From: an uncultured Lachnospiraceae bacterium
GTDB taxonomy: Bacteria; Bacillota; Clostridia; Lachnospirales; Lachnospiraceae
Assembly: GCA_902779305.1 (NCBI GenBank)
Contig: CACZBD010000019.1
Span: 28,992-92,991 of the forward strand
Length of the DNA: 64,000 bases
Reading direction: 5' to 3'
Below are positions 63,866 through 64,000 of the stretch, piece after piece (positions within the stretch are counted from its first letter, which is position 1; each line of letters opens with the position of its first letter). The notes below the pieces were generated by a model. The model saw only the letters and a program-made list of their open reading frames with translations. It did no database searches and had not been told where the DNA came from. Both the position numbers and the translations under genes were made by a program.

Positions 63866-64000
63866 TGTATATGCGATCGACCTATTAGTGACATTCAGCT
63901 CCATACATTACTGCACTTCCACCTATGACCTATCTACCTTGTCGTCTTCAAGGGGTCTCATGGATATCTCATCTTGAGGGGGGCTTCACGCTTAGATGCC
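63866..64000 (-). rRNA. 23S rRNA, 3' end (partial)
   Basis: The minus strand reads GGCATCTAAGCGTGAAGCCC, then CCCTCAAGATGAGATATCC and, near the end, CACTAATAGGTCGA. This is the conserved 3' terminal part of 23S rRNA. The exact 3' end (about 63866) is estimated. The rest lies outside the window. No 5S gene is recognisable in the 250 bases that follow; this gap holds the ABC-F leader. Confidence 0.93.

Overview
This window looks like part of a Lachnospiraceae-like chromosome (class Clostridia, Gram-positive). The evidence is the order pta / rpmF / plsX / acpP / rnc / smc with tmcAL beside it, a CarD regulator, a meso-diaminopimelate dehydrogenase, YesM/YesN-type two-component genes, a ChvE-MmsAB sugar transporter, CheV, Gram-positive ribosome binding sites and very large secreted repeat proteins. 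Genus is not resolved. Almost everything is on the minus strand, so transcription runs from high to low coordinates; tmcAL is the one confident plus-strand gene. Where two starts were possible, I chose by ribosome binding site and family length.

Layout. 1-2.8 kb: 3' part of a housekeeping operon (plsX-acpP-rnc-smc; smc runs off the left edge). 2.85-23.1 kb: an unusual locus. Three giant secreted proteins (1793, 1542 and 2255 aa) surround pta and two almost identical copies of rpmF, neither of which has an in-frame ATG/GTG/TTG start. The usual clostridial neighbours ackA and yceD (DUF177) are not seen; a giant gene stands in their place. tmcAL faces this block. 23.1-34.0 kb: housekeeping and signalling genes (UPF0210, ACT protein, Cache-GGDEF cyclase, amino-acid-type binding lipoprotein, metallo-beta-lactamase-fold hydrolase, FtsA/PilM-like ATPase, coaE, polA, small zinc-finger-like membrane protein behind a palindromic operator). 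34.0-49.3 kb: a sugar sensing and uptake region. A sensing cluster (extra ChvE paralogue, YesN regulator, YesM kinase, two more periplasmic-binding proteins) lies beyond the transporter chvE-mmsA-mmsB, with a fourth giant secreted protein (1295 aa) between them. 49.3-53.5 kb: second GGDEF protein, CarD, Nudix hydrolase, alpha/beta hydrolase, histone-H1-like Lys/Ala-rich protein. 53.6-63.6 kb: a long palindrome, tRNA-Leu(CAA), then an operon of an 899-aa repeat-rich membrane protein, hisH, hisF, ung, a TPR/MORN protein and ddh, preceded by cheV and an Lsa-like ABC-F gene behind a transcription attenuator. The right edge is the 3' end of a 23S rRNA.

How parts fit. The chvE-mmsA-mmsB operon should import monosaccharides, while the neighbouring binding proteins and two-component pair probably sense them. 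PlsX, AcpP and Pta link fatty-acid, phospholipid and acetyl-phosphate metabolism; TmcAL uses acetate for tRNA modification. The four giant proteins fall into two paralogous pairs (genes at 3061 and 14713; genes at 8887 and 40932). All have signal peptides and none has a recognisable LPXTG motif or C-terminal membrane anchor. The first pair shares a promoter architecture with a conserved upstream site at identical spacing, so they are probably co-regulated.

Most novel points: the rpmF-terminator unit duplicated as 225-bp direct repeats around a 5.5-kb giant-gene cassette; the missing start codons of both rpmF copies with a perfect consensus promoter abutting one; the shared promoter site of two giant genes; and the ABC-F attenuator. 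No CRISPR array, transposase, integrase or recognisable defence or secretion cluster was seen.
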